Below are positions 27,075 to 36,011 of a stretch of DNA of 64,000 nt, piece after piece. A model generated the notes under the pieces. The model saw only the letters and a program-made list of their open reading frames with translations. It was not told where the DNA came from and ran no database searches. The number at the start of each line of letters is the position of its first letter. Within the stretch, counting starts at the first letter, position 1. The stretch spans positions 4,994 through 68,993 of the forward strand of contig DAIMZO010000011.1 in NCBI GenBank assembly GCA_036733925.1. Reading direction: 5' to 3'. The DNA is from UBA2897 sp036733925 (GTDB lineage Bacteria > Bacillota > Negativicutes > Selenomonadales > Selenomonadaceae). The position numbers were made by a program, and so were the translations under genes.

Positions 27075-27808
27075 GAAGACTGTTTTACAAGGGCCTGCTC
27101 GAGGATACGGTGACGATCACGGGCGATGATGCGCATCATCTGCTCTACGCGATGCGCGCGAAACCCGGAGACGAGGTCACGCTCGTCGATGACCACGGCG
27201 CGGTCGGGCGCATGCGCTGTGCGGGCTTCACGGCGGACTCCGTGACGCTCGCGCTTGTCGAGCGCGTCGAGGCGGACACTGAGCCGCCAATCGAGATCAC
27301 GCTCGCCGCGTGCCTGCCGAAGGGCGACAAGATGGAACTGATGATCCAGAAGGCGGTCGAGCTCGGCGTCACGGAGGTGCAGCCGCTCGAAAGCCAGAAC
27401 GTCGTCGTGCGCTACGATGGGAAGAAGGCGGCGGCCAAGCAGAAGCGCTGGCAGAAAATCGCCGATGAGGCCGCAAAGCAGTGCGGCAGGACGCGGCTCA
27501 TCACCGTGCAGCCCATCGAGAAGCTCGGCGTCTGGCTCGAGCGCCGTGCGAGAGAAAATGCCGCCCTGCTGTTCTGCTACGAGAACGAGACCGCGCACAA
27601 TATCAAGGAAGCCCTGCGCGCATTGCCGGACACCATCGGGCATTTCAACCTGCTGACCGGCCCGGAGGGCGGTTTCTCGCTTGCGGAGGCGGAACGCGTC
27701 GAGGCCGCGGGCGGGGCGAGCGTGACGCTCGGCCCGCGGATTCTGCGCGCGGAGACCGCTGCCATCACGGCGATGAGCATCGTACAGTATGAAAAAGGAG
27801 ATCTGTAA
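27071..27808 (+). CDS. rsmE: 16S rRNA m3U1498 methyltransferase RsmE
   Basis: A 245-aa SPOUT methyltransferase: N-terminal PUA-like domain (HHLLYAMRAKPGDEVTLVD) and C-terminal knot with LLTGPEGGFSLAEAE and LGPRILRAETAAI. Coupled to prmA by an ATGA overlap and abutting mtaB. Confidence 0.94.
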   Translation: MRRLFYKGLLEDTVTITGDDAHHLLYAMRAKPGDEVTLVDDHGAVGRMRCAGFTADSVTLALVERVEADTEPPIEITLAACLPKGDKMELMIQKAVELGVTEVQPLESQNVVVRYDGKKAAAKQKRWQKIADEAAKQCGRTRLITVQPIEKLGVWLERRARENAALLFCYENETAHNIKEALRALPDTIGHFNLLTGPEGGFSLAEAERVEAAGGASVTLGPRILRAETAAITAMSIVQYEKGDL

Positions 27809-29122
27809 TTGAAAACCGCAGCATTCATGACGCTCGGCTGTAAAGTCAATCAATTCGAGACGGAGACCATGGAGGGTCTGTTCAAGCGCAGCGGCTACGA
27901 GACCGTGCCGTTTGAGAGCAAGGCGGACGTCTACGTCATCAACACCTGCTCGGTCACGAGCCTTTCCGACCGCAAGAGCCGGCAGATGATCCGCCGGGCC
28001 GTCCGCGAGAACCCGGACGCCATCGTCGCGGTCTGCGGCTGCTACGCGCAGGTGAAGCCGGAGGAGATCCGCGCGATTGACGGCGTCAATGTCGTGCTCG
28101 GCACGAATGAGCGCGCGCATATTGTCGACTATGTCGAAAAGGCCATGCGCGAGAAAGGCGTGGTCAGCGATATCGAAGATATCCTGCAGGTACATGAGTT
28201 CGAGGACATCCCGCTCTACGACAACCCGCAGCGCACACGTGCGTTCCTGAAGATCGAGGATGGCTGCGAGAATTTCTGCTCGTACTGCATCATCCCATAC
28301 GCGAGAGGCCCGGTGAAGTCCCGGCACCCGGAGAGCGTGCGCCGCGAGGCGGAGAAGCTCGTGCGCGCGGGCTACAAGGAAATCGTGCTGACGGGGATTC
28401 ACCTCGGCGCCTATGGGCGCGACCTCGCGGAGAATATCGACCTCGCGGACGCCTGCGAGGCCGTGCTGTCCGTGGACGGCCTGAAGCGCTTGCGGCTCGG
28501 CTCGCTCGAGTCCCTCGAGCTTTCGCCGCGCCTTTTCGCCCTGATCCGCGGGGATGAGCGCTTCTGCGCGCATCTGCACCTCCCGCTGCAGGCGGGCTCC
28601 GACGCGGTGCTGCACGATATGAACCGCCACTACGATACGGCGGAGTTCGGACGGTTGATCGAGAACGTCGAGCGCGAGGTGCCGGGCATCGCGGTGTCGA
28701 CCGATATCATCGTCGGTTTCCCGGGCGAAACGGAGGAGCTCTTCGAGCAGAGCCTCGCTTTCGTCTCGAAGATGAATTTTTCGCGCATGCACGTCTTCCC
28801 GTATTCGATGCGCGAGGGGACACCGGCGGCGAAGCGCGCCGACCAGGTGCCGCCAGAGGTCAAGAAGGACCGCGTGCACCGCATGCAGGCGCTCGCCGCG
28901 CGCAAGACGCGCGAATTCGAGGAGCATTTCCTCGGCCAGACGATGCGCGTGCTCTTCGAGACGACAGAGGACGGCATCACCGACGGCCTGACCGACAACT
29001 ATATCCGCGTCTATACGGACGATCCGGTCGAGCATGGTGAGATTTATCCGGTGAAAATCGAAAAACTTTATAAAGATGGCGTGTTCGGGAAGGTATTTCC
29101 CGGATCATCGCGAATACTATAA
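27809..29122 (+). CDS. mtaB: tRNA t6A37 methylthiotransferase MtaB
   Basis: A 437-aa radical SAM enzyme making ms2t6A at position 37. The N-terminal UPF0004 domain has TLGCKVNQFET and VINTCSV; the radical SAM cluster is CENFCSYCIIPYARG; a C-terminal TRAM domain follows. TTG at 27809 directly follows the rsmE stop with AAGGAG eight bases upstream. Confidence 0.94.
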   Translation: MKTAAFMTLGCKVNQFETETMEGLFKRSGYETVPFESKADVYVINTCSVTSLSDRKSRQMIRRAVRENPDAIVAVCGCYAQVKPEEIRAIDGVNVVLGTNERAHIVDYVEKAMREKGVVSDIEDILQVHEFEDIPLYDNPQRTRAFLKIEDGCENFCSYCIIPYARGPVKSRHPESVRREAEKLVRAGYKEIVLTGIHLGAYGRDLAENIDLADACEAVLSVDGLKRLRLGSLESLELSPRLFALIRGDERFCAHLHLPLQAGSDAVLHDMNRHYDTAEFGRLIENVEREVPGIAVSTDIIVGFPGETEELFEQSLAFVSKMNFSRMHVFPYSMREGTPAAKRADQVPPEVKKDRVHRMQALAARKTREFEEHFLGQTMRVLFETTEDGITDGLTDNYIRVYTDDPVEHGEIYPVKIEKLYKDGVFGKVFPGSSRIL

Positions 29123-29185
29123 AGGTCAGAGATAAATCTGGCAAAATATGTTTCCTGACAGAAATCCGCAAAGGAGGTGTTTTTG

Positions 29186-29533
29186 ATGGCAGATTGTGTA
29201 TTCTGCAAGATTGCCGCCAAAGAGATCCCGTCGAATATCGTCTATGAGGACGAGCAGGTCACGGCGTTCAAGGATCTCGAGCCGCAGGCACCGGTGCATG
29301 TGCTCGTGATCCCGAAGAAGCATATCGAGAGCGTTTTGGCGCTTTCGGATGAGGACCGCGCGCTCGTCGCGCATATCTTCGTCGACGTGATTCCGCAGAT
29401 TGCGAAGGAACTTGGCGTCGACGCGAAAGGGTTCCGCGTCGTGGCGAACACGGGCGAGGAAGGCGGCCAGACGGTCAAGCATCTGCATTTCCACCTCCTG
29501 GGCGGCAGGTCCATGCAGTGGCCTCCAGGCTGA
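29186..29533 (+). CDS. HIT family protein (HinT-like nucleotide hydrolase)
   Basis: A 115-aa histidine-triad protein: CVFCKIAAKEIPSNIVYED at the N-terminus and the triad HLHFHLLGG near the end. HinT proteins hydrolyse adenosine phosphoramidates. The ATG at 29186 has AAAGGAGGTG upstream and is preferred to the TTG at 29177. Confidence 0.93.
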   Translation: MADCVFCKIAAKEIPSNIVYEDEQVTAFKDLEPQAPVHVLVIPKKHIESVLALSDEDRALVAHIFVDVIPQIAKELGVDAKGFRVVANTGEEGGQTVKHLHFHLLGGRSMQWPPG

Positions 29534-29547
29534 TGCAGAAAAATTTA

Positions 29548-29576
29548 TTGACAGGTGGAAAGCACTGCGGTATAAT
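29548..29576 (+). promoter_or_regulatory. Consensus promoter of rpsU
   Basis: TTGACA (29548-29553), 17 bases, TATAAT (29571-29576); both hexamers are perfect. Confidence 0.9.
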
Positions 29577-29632
29577 CGTATGGTGCGATTCTGAAACACA
29601 AACTCCCAATTCGTGGAGGGGGGGAAACATAG

Positions 29633-29812
29633 ATGGCAAACGAAATCAAGGTCGGCAAGAACGAGTCGATTGACAGCGCTCTCCGCCGCTTCAAGCGTAT
29701 GTCCCAGAAAGCTGGTACGCTCGCAGAAGTGAGAAAACGTGAGCATTATGAAAAGCCGAGCGTTCGCCGTAAGAAGAAGTCTGAGGCAGCTCGTAAACGC
29801 AAGTTCCGGTAA
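29633..29812 (+). CDS. rpsU: 30S ribosomal protein S21
   Basis: A 59-aa basic protein: ANEIKVGKNESIDSALRRFK at the N-terminus and a Lys/Arg-rich tail (SVRRKKKSEAARKRKFR). S21 promotes initiation by assisting base pairing of the ribosome with mRNA. It has its own promoter and terminator. GGAGGGGGG lies 8-14 bases before the ATG. Confidence 0.96.
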   Translation: MANEIKVGKNESIDSALRRFKRMSQKAGTLAEVRKREHYEKPSVRRKKKSEAARKRKFR

Positions 29813-29822
29813 TGCATGTTGG

Positions 29823-29858
29823 AACGCCTGTGGATCATTTGGTTCACGGGCGTTTTTT
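29823..29858 (+). terminator. Terminator of rpsU
   Basis: AACGCCTGTG pairs with CACGGGCGTT (one G-U pair) and is followed by six Ts. Confidence 0.85.
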
Positions 29859-30013
29859 CTTTCATTAAATTATTTTAGTTTTTTCATAGCAATATTTAGA
29901 TTATCTGGGAATTTAACAGGAATTTTAGGGGAAATATCGTAATATAATACAAGGGAACAAGAGGAAATGAAAGTAAGTTTACCCGTTACGTCATTTTTTT
30001 AGGAGGGGAAACC

Positions 30014-31735
30014 ATGAAGTGGTTGAGCAATATCCGCGTGGCCTATAAGATCCTGTGCCTGGTTCTGGTTGCCGCGCTGGGGCTTGCCGTCGTGTCTTTC
30101 AACGGCTTTCACGCCTTGCAGCAGAGTCAGGAGAATCTCTCAGCGCTCGATGATGTGCAGATCCCGGCGAAGGAGGATCTCGAAAGCAGCCGTCTCAATA
30201 TGCGCAAGATCCAGGCTGGCATGCTCGAGGCCATCGCGGCGCCGGATCCGTCGCGGCATCAGAAGATGAAGAACGACCTCGATTCGAAGTATACGGTGGA
30301 TTTCGAGGACAGCTGGAATCATTATAAAGAACTGGTCAAAGATGACGCGGCGCTGCAGGACAAGGTTCAGGCGACGGAGGCATCCTGGAAGGCGTACCAC
30401 GATGTAGCCGGGCGCGTCATCCAGCATACGATTGACGGCAATATCCCGGCCGCGAGCCAGCTCTATGCGGGCGATGGCATCAAGAAGCTCAACGCGCTGA
30501 AGAACAATCTGATGGATCTGCAGGCCGCCGCCAACGAGCGGACGGAGCAGATTGACGCGGCGAACCGCGCGGCATCCGCTGCATCGAACCGGTTCATGTT
30601 TATCGTATCGGTAGTCGCATTCCTCGTGCTCGTCCTGACCGCAGTCTCGATCATCCGTGAGATCAGCGGGCAGATCGGGCAGATGGTTTCGATCTGCGAG
30701 CGTTTCCAGAACGGGGATTTCTGCAAAACGATGGAGATCCCGCAGCGCGGCGACGAGTTCGGCACGATGTGGCGTGCGCTCGGGAAGATCCGCGAGAACC
30801 TGTCGGGACTCATCGGTACGTTCAATGAAACGACGGAGCAGCTCGCGGCGGCCTCCGAGGAGCTCAACGCAAGCTCCGAGCAGTCCGCGCAGATGGCGGA
30901 CAAAGTCTCGAGCATGATCGCGAACACGACAGACGCCGTCGCAGAGCAGCAGGATTCCGTCGACCACAGCACGAAAGCCGCCATGGAGGTTACGGGATCC
31001 GTGCACAAGATCCAGAGCGATATGGCGAAGATCACGGAGAGCTCGCAGAAGGCATCGGAGCACGCGGCGGGCGGCCGCTCGGCCGTTGCCGGGGCCGTGC
31101 AGGAGATCCGCGCCGTCGAGACGACGGTGCGCGAATCGGCCGGCATCGTCGACAAGCTCGGCAACCGTTCGCAGGAGATCGGGCAGATCGTCGATACCAT
31201 CACGGAGATTGCGGAGCAGACGAACCTGCTCGCGCTGAACGCGGCCATCGAGGCAGCCCGCGCCGGCGAACAGGGCCGCGGCTTCTCGGTCGTTGCGGAC
31301 GAGGTACGCAAGCTCGCGGAAGCCTCGCAGGAGGCGGCGAGCCGCATCGCAGAGCTCATCGCGGCCATCCAGAAGGATACCGGAGCCGCCGTGCAGTCCA
31401 TGCAGGAAGGCTCGTCGAAGGTCGTCAGCGGCGCGGAGACCGTCGAGAAGCTGCAGGAAACATTCGGCGAGATCACGCAGCTCATCGCGAACATCTCGTC
31501 GGATATGCAGGAGATGACCGCTTCCGTCAATGGCGTTTCGAGCGACACGGAGAAGATCACGGCATCCATCCAGGTTCTCGACAAGAACAGCCAGCAGATT
31601 TCCTCGGATATGAAGGATGTCAGCAAGACGGTCGCCGAGCGCACGGCATCGGCGCAGGAAATCGCGAAGGCCAGCAGTTCGCTTTCCGAGCAGGCGCAGA
31701 AGATGCAGGATGCCCTGCTGGTATTCAAGCTGTAA
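30014..31735 (+). CDS. Methyl-accepting chemotaxis protein
   Basis: A 573-aa transducer: N-terminal membrane helix, a roughly 150-residue four-helix-bundle sensor (MCP_like_4HB type, DLESSRLNMRKIQAGMLEAI), a second helix (FIVSVVAFLVLVLTAVSII), HAMP domain and a long signalling coiled coil with the hairpin tip IAEQTNLLALNAAIEAARAG. The ligand is unknown. AT-rich upstream DNA (29859-30013) carries TATAAT at 29943-29948 without a clear -35. No flagellar genes are nearby. Confidence 0.93.
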   Translation: MKWLSNIRVAYKILCLVLVAALGLAVVSFNGFHALQQSQENLSALDDVQIPAKEDLESSRLNMRKIQAGMLEAIAAPDPSRHQKMKNDLDSKYTVDFEDSWNHYKELVKDDAALQDKVQATEASWKAYHDVAGRVIQHTIDGNIPAASQLYAGDGIKKLNALKNNLMDLQAAANERTEQIDAANRAASAASNRFMFIVSVVAFLVLVLTAVSIIREISGQIGQMVSICERFQNGDFCKTMEIPQRGDEFGTMWRALGKIRENLSGLIGTFNETTEQLAAASEELNASSEQSAQMADKVSSMIANTTDAVAEQQDSVDHSTKAAMEVTGSVHKIQSDMAKITESSQKASEHAAGGRSAVAGAVQEIRAVETTVRESAGIVDKLGNRSQEIGQIVDTITEIAEQTNLLALNAAIEAARAGEQGRGFSVVADEVRKLAEASQEAASRIAELIAAIQKDTGAAVQSMQEGSSKVVSGAETVEKLQETFGEITQLIANISSDMQEMTASVNGVSSDTEKITASIQVLDKNSQQISSDMKDVSKTVAERTASAQEIAKASSSLSEQAQKMQDALLVFKL

Positions 31736-31759
31736 TTGGATAGCTTTCCCCATCGCTGA

Positions 31760-31817
31760 CACCTCATCCGTCTGCCCTGTCGGGCAGCCACCTTCCCCTC
31801 GGGGGAAGGCTTTTTTG
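31760..31817 (+). repeat. Intergenic double-hairpin repeat, probably also the chemoreceptor terminator
   Basis: CTGCCC-TGTC-GGGCAG (31772-31787) is followed by CCTTCCCC-TC-GGGGGAAGG and TTTTTT (31791-31816). The wording (CACCTCATCCGTCTGCCC, then CCACCTTCCCC) resembles a dispersed intergenic repeat common in firmicute genomes; that comparison is from memory. The second hairpin plus T run fits an intrinsic terminator. Confidence 0.65.
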
Positions 31818-31911
31818 TGATTATCCGGATGATTGTATTCGACGCTGGCAGGGATTCGTAGGAGGAATCGCGAATAAAGACATAGGGTAATCTTTGAAGG
31901 AGGAGAGGGTA

Positions 31912-32580
31912 ATGGATGTCGTAACGATGCCGGTCGTGCAGACCATGCTGCTCGCCATCATGTTCCTCGCCATCATGGTCGAGATCAAGACCGGCGGCAT
32001 GGGCGCGGGAATCCTGCTCGGGCTCGTGGCCGCCGGCATATTCTGGGGCAGCCAGTATGTCAAAGGGATGGTCGACCTATACACCATTGCAATCTTCTTC
32101 GTCGGCATCCTCTGCGTCATCGTCGAGATGCTGATGCCGACCATCGGCCTGCTCGCCGGTGCCGGCGTCGCGGCGATGCTCTACAGCGTCGTGCTCGCGC
32201 TCGGCGGGGATGCCCACGCGATCACCGCGATGGCCGCGGCCTTTGTGCTCGCGATTGTCCTGTTCGCGCTCATCGTGAAGAAATTGCCATCGAGCCATCT
32301 GTGGCATAAGGTCGTCCTGCACGACCAGTCGACCTCGAAGCGCGGCTTCGTGAGCGCGGAGGAGCGTCCGGAACTCGTCGGAAGGACCGGCGTCGTGCAG
32401 ACCGAGCTCCGCCCGTCCGGAACCGTCCTCATCGACGGGAAGCCCGTCGACGTCGTCTCCGAGGGCGCCTTCCTGCCGAAGGGAGAGCGCGTCCGCGTCG
32501 TATCCGTCAACGGTTCGCGCGTGGTCGTGCGCAGCGTCGGGGCCGGAGAACCCTCGATGGACAGCAGAACAGCAGAATAG
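31912..32580 (+). CDS. NfeD-family membrane protein
   Basis: A 222-aa protein with four hydrophobic segments in the first 130 residues and a C-terminal OB-fold NfeD domain (LVGRTGVVQTELRPSGTVLIDGK). NfeD proteins pair with flotillins in membrane microdomains; floA follows 61 bases later. The ATG at 31912 has AAGGAGG eight bases upstream; TTG at 31894 overlaps that site and is rejected. Confidence 0.88.
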   Translation: MDVVTMPVVQTMLLAIMFLAIMVEIKTGGMGAGILLGLVAAGIFWGSQYVKGMVDLYTIAIFFVGILCVIVEMLMPTIGLLAGAGVAAMLYSVVLALGGDAHAITAMAAAFVLAIVLFALIVKKLPSSHLWHKVVLHDQSTSKRGFVSAEERPELVGRTGVVQTELRPSGTVLIDGKPVDVVSEGAFLPKGERVRVVSVNGSRVVVRSVGAGEPSMDSRTAE

Positions 32581-32641
32581 ATTGCAACGGATTTTCAGGG
32601 ATACAGAAGAATCGCTGCAGACAAATTTAGGAGGTTTTTTT

Positions 32642-33643
32642 ATGGGAGCACTTATCAGTACCGCATTTTTCCTCGTCATCCTCATCGCCATCGTCATGGT
32701 GTTCCTGCACTTCGTGCCGCTCGGGCTCTGGATCTCGGCGCTCGCGGCCGACGTGCATGTCAGCATCATCACATTGATCGGCATGCGCATGCGCCGCGTG
32801 CCGCCGGCGAAGATCGTCCTGCCGCTGATCAAGGCGAACAAGGCAGGCCTCAATGTGCAGGTCAACCAGCTCGAGGCGCATTACCTCGCGGGCGGCAACG
32901 TCGACAAGGTCGTCGACGCGCTGATCGCCGCGCACCGCGCGCAGATCCCTCTGTCGTTCGAGCGTTCGGCGGCCATCGACCTTGCGGGCCGCGACGTGCT
33001 CGAGGCTGTGCAGATGAGTGTCAACCCGAAGGTCATCGAGACGCCGATCGTGTCCGCGGTCGCGAAGAACGGCATCGAGCTGAAGATCAAGGCCCGCGTG
33101 ACCGTGCGCGCGAATATCGACCGCCTCGTCGGCGGCGCCGGCGAACCGACAATCATCGCGCGTGTCGGCGAGGGCATCGTCACGACGGTCGGCTCATCGG
33201 AGAGCCACAACGACGTGCTCGCGAATCCGGACGACATTTCGAAGACGGTGCTCGGCAAGGGACTCGACGCCGGTACGGCGTTCGAGATCCTCTCCATCGA
33301 TATCGCGGACGTCGACGTCGGCCGCAATATCGGCGCGCAGCTCCAGACCGATCAGGCTGAGGCAGACAAGCGCATCGCGCAGGCGAAGGCCGAGGAGCGC
33401 CGCGCGATGGCCGTTGCCCGCGAGCAGGAGATGAAGGCCTACACGCAGGAAATGCAGGCCAAGGTCGTCGAGGCGCAGTCGGAGGTTCCGCACGCGATGG
33501 CCGACGCCCTGCGCAGCGGCAATCTCGGCGTCATGGACTACTACAACCTGAAGAATATCCAGGCCGATACAGATATGCGCAAAGCCATCAGCGACGCGGA
33601 TGCGGACGACGATATTGTGCCGCCGATGCCGCCGCAGAAATAA
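32642..33643 (+). CDS. floA: Flotillin-like protein FloA
   Basis: A 333-aa membrane scaffold. One N-terminal hydrophobic hairpin anchors it, then the SPFH/FloA domain (NVQVNQLEAHYLAGGNVDKV, VNPKVIETPIVSAVAKNG) and a C-terminal coiled coil (EERRAMAVAREQEMKAYTQE). Flotillins organise functional membrane microdomains. Start at 32642 with TTAGGAGG upstream. Confidence 0.93.
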   Translation: MGALISTAFFLVILIAIVMVFLHFVPLGLWISALAADVHVSIITLIGMRMRRVPPAKIVLPLIKANKAGLNVQVNQLEAHYLAGGNVDKVVDALIAAHRAQIPLSFERSAAIDLAGRDVLEAVQMSVNPKVIETPIVSAVAKNGIELKIKARVTVRANIDRLVGGAGEPTIIARVGEGIVTTVGSSESHNDVLANPDDISKTVLGKGLDAGTAFEILSIDIADVDVGRNIGAQLQTDQAEADKRIAQAKAEERRAMAVAREQEMKAYTQEMQAKVVEAQSEVPHAMADALRSGNLGVMDYYNLKNIQADTDMRKAISDADADDDIVPPMPPQK

Positions 33644-33655
33644 GGGGGTGGCTGC

Positions 33656-34291
33656 ATGGATTCGATATGGGTTATCCTGATCCTTGCGGCGCTCGGATTC
33701 CTGCTCGATAAAGCGGATAACAAGAAGAAGCCGGTGCCGAAGAAGGGCAGGCAGCAGCCGGGCATTCCTCCGGCGGATAGCGCCCCGAAGCGCAGGCCCA
33801 TCGAGATGAAGCCGTGGGGCCATGATACGCTGCCTCCGCCGATGCCGAAGACGTGGGGGACGCCGAAACGCCAGGAAAGCGAACCCGCTCCGGCAAAGAC
33901 ATCGGAGAAGCCGGAGAAGCATGACCTCGGCTTCGAGGTACCGACGCTGCGGAATGCGCCGGCGCCGAAGACGCCTGCGACGATCGACAGTCAGGGCGTC
34001 TACCGCGAGTCGGGAACCATCCTGCAGGAACAGGCTGAGGCCACGGACGTCGAGCTCGCCGACAAGGCGCGGGCGATGACCTATGCGGCGGAACGGGCGG
34101 CCGAGGAGGCCGTGATCCGCGCGCAGGAGGAGGCGGCCTACCTGCGGCAGGCGAAGATTCCGGGGATGCAGATCCAGCGGAAGAAGCGCGTGACGCTGAA
34201 TGCCAGAAGGGCGCAGAAAGCCGTGATCCTTTCCGAGATCCTCGGCGGCCCGCGCGCGAAAAAGCCATATTTCTGGCATAGTCGTCGTTAA
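33656..34291 (+). CDS. Hypothetical single-pass, proline-rich protein
   Basis: A 211-aa protein I do not recognise. One N-terminal membrane helix (IWVILILAALGFLLD) is followed by a proline- and lysine-rich, probably disordered stretch to residue 120, an Ala/Glu-rich helix, and a conserved-looking tail (AVILSEILGGPRAKKP). It starts 13 bases after floA (AGGGGGTG site) and is likely in the same operon, suggesting a microdomain partner; that is inference. Confidence 0.7.
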   Translation: MDSIWVILILAALGFLLDKADNKKKPVPKKGRQQPGIPPADSAPKRRPIEMKPWGHDTLPPPMPKTWGTPKRQESEPAPAKTSEKPEKHDLGFEVPTLRNAPAPKTPATIDSQGVYRESGTILQEQAEATDVELADKARAMTYAAERAAEEAVIRAQEEAAYLRQAKIPGMQIQRKKRVTLNARRAQKAVILSEILGGPRAKKPYFWHSRR

Positions 34292-34323
34292 TTTGCTGTT
34301 AATTGATGGTGAAAAGAATTAAC

Positions 34324-34352
34324 TTGTACCAAATAGGGAAATGGCATATAAT
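34324..34352 (+). promoter_or_regulatory. Promoter of the polyprenyl synthetase gene
   Basis: TTGTAC (34324-34329), 17 bases, TATAAT (34347-34352), in an AT-rich spacer that also holds a TTAATT/AATTAA inverted repeat just upstream. Confidence 0.7.
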
Positions 34353-34407
34353 AAAGTCTATGCGTAATAGATATGATTTATTCATTGCAATGTTGTAGGT
34401 GATTCAT

Positions 34408-35379
34408 TTGTCAAACGCCATGTTTGAGGTGATAAAAAGCGATCTGGACACATTGGAGGACAACCTCGTCCACGATGTGGCCTCTTCGGTGAACCTCATC
34501 ACGGAGGTCGGAACGCATCTCGTGCGCGCCGGCGGAAAGCGCATCCGCCCGGCGCTTTGCCTGCTCACGGCGCACGGGGGCCCGGACTTTTCACTGGAAT
34601 ACGCACTGCCTCTCGCGGAGGCGCTCGAGCTCATCCATACGGCGTCGCTCGTCCACGACGATGTGATCGACAATGCGGATACGCGTCGTGGGACTGCGAC
34701 AGCCAACGCGAAATGGGGCAATCAGGTCGCCATCCTCTCCGGGGACTATATTTTCGCACGGGCATTCGCTCTCGTCTCAGAAAAGGACTACGACGCGGAA
34801 ATCTACCATGCCATGGCGAACCTCGTCGCGAATCTCTCCACCGGGGAAATCCTGCAGGATTACAATGTCTACAAGGCAATCCGCGATGAGCAGGACTACT
34901 ACGACCGCATCCAGAAGAAGACCGCGGATTTCCTCGAGACCTGCTGCCTGATCGGCGCGGACGCCGGCGGCATGGAGCAGGACGAGATCGACCAGCTTGC
35001 GGTCTACGGGCATGACATCGGCATGGCATTCCAGATTACGGATGACCTGCTCGACATCCTCGAGACATCGGAGCAGATCGGCAAGCCGGTCGGCAACGAT
35101 ATCCGCCAGGGCATCGTGACGTTGCCGGCAATCCGTGCCCTTCAGGTGAGTCCCGACGCGGACGAGCTTGAGCACATCGTGACCGACCCCGAGATGACAG
35201 ATGATATGGTCGTCCGGGCTCTCGATATCATCCGTGCGACAGATGGTGCGGACTATGCGAAGCAAAAGGCGGATGCGTTCCTGTTCGACGCCAAGAGGCA
35301 TCTGCCCGCGCGCCTGCCGGAAGATATCCGCGACGCGTTCATCCAGCTGGCGGATTTCATCGGCAACCGGGATTTCTGA
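34408..35379 (+). CDS. All-trans polyprenyl diphosphate synthase
   Basis: A 323-aa enzyme elongating isoprenoid diphosphates. The first Asp-rich motif DDVIDNADTRRG and the second DDLLD (near residue 215) are intact; GGKRIRPALCLL is the typical N-terminal block. The residue pattern fits a medium/long-chain (hepta- or octaprenyl) synthase for a quinone side chain; length cannot be fixed by eye. If so, it is notable next to a broken futalosine locus. The start is uncertain: TTG 34408 is chosen (TAGGTGAT site); GTG 34399 and ATG 34420 are alternatives. Confidence 0.88.
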   Translation: MSNAMFEVIKSDLDTLEDNLVHDVASSVNLITEVGTHLVRAGGKRIRPALCLLTAHGGPDFSLEYALPLAEALELIHTASLVHDDVIDNADTRRGTATANAKWGNQVAILSGDYIFARAFALVSEKDYDAEIYHAMANLVANLSTGEILQDYNVYKAIRDEQDYYDRIQKKTADFLETCCLIGADAGGMEQDEIDQLAVYGHDIGMAFQITDDLLDILETSEQIGKPVGNDIRQGIVTLPAIRALQVSPDADELEHIVTDPEMTDDMVVRALDIIRATDGADYAKQKADAFLFDAKRHLPARLPEDIRDAFIQLADFIGNRDF

Positions 35380-35414
35380 GCCGGCTGCCAGTGCTTTTAC
35401 CTTAGGAGGAAAAT

Positions 35415-35870
35415 ATGTTCGGTATTGGATTTCCGGAGCTCGTCCTGATTCTGATCATCGGGCTCATCGTGTTCGGGCCGGGCAAGCTGCCGGAACTCGG
35501 CCGCACCATCGGCAAGGGCATGCGCGAATTCCGCAAGGCCTCGAGCGCTCTGCAGGCCGCGATGAACGAGGCGGACGTCACGGCGAAGCCGAAGCCCGCC
35601 CCCGTAAAGCAGCCGGCAGCAGAGCAAAAGGCTGAGCCGGAGGCGAAGGGCGAGCCGCAGGCAGACGCAGTACCGGAGAAAAAAAAGGAGCTGCCGAAGC
35701 CGGAGCCGCAGGAGAAGCCGGAAGGCGCCGCGCAGGCAGAGCCGCCGGTCGATCCGCCGGTCAAGCCAGCGGGCTATGAGCCGCCGACGCAGGACAGCGT
35801 GCGCCAACAGATCGAAGCCAATGGAAAAGCCCCCGCAGATGTGCAGGCGGACAAGAAATCGCAAGCATAA
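35415..35870 (+). CDS. tatA: Sec-independent translocase TatA/TatB-type protein
   Basis: A 151-aa protein: short N-terminal membrane helix beginning FGIGFPELVLILIIGLIVFG, the PGKLPELGRTIGKGMREFRK amphipathic helix, then a long Pro/Lys/Glu-rich tail. This is the TatA/B pore-forming class; the long tail leans to TatB-like, but only one is present and tatC is not adjacent. TTAGGAGG site. Confidence 0.88.
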   Translation: MFGIGFPELVLILIIGLIVFGPGKLPELGRTIGKGMREFRKASSALQAAMNEADVTAKPKPAPVKQPAAEQKAEPEAKGEPQADAVPEKKKELPKPEPQEKPEGAAQAEPPVDPPVKPAGYEPPTQDSVRQQIEANGKAPADVQADKKSQA

Positions 35871-35879
35871 GAGAAAGAT

Positions 35880-35914
35880 AAGGCAGGAGATGAGAAGGAG
35901 TCTCCTGCCTTTTT
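35880..35914 (+). terminator. Terminator after tatA
   Basis: AGGCAGGAGA (35881-35890) pairs with TCTCCTGCCT (35901-35910), followed by Ts. Confidence 0.88.
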
Positions 35915-35951
35915 GCAAGAAGCGTTCAAGAAGCGTTTCGGATAATTTTCA

Positions 35952-35980
35952 TTTACACGTTGTAAGCTATAGAATGATAT
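35952..35980 (+). promoter_or_regulatory. Candidate promoter of the DUF2225 operon
   Basis: TTTACA (35952-35957), 17 bases, TGATAT (35975-35980). Confidence 0.45.
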
Positions 35981-36011
35981 GGTGCAGGATGCACAGGAGG
36001 ATAGGGATCAT

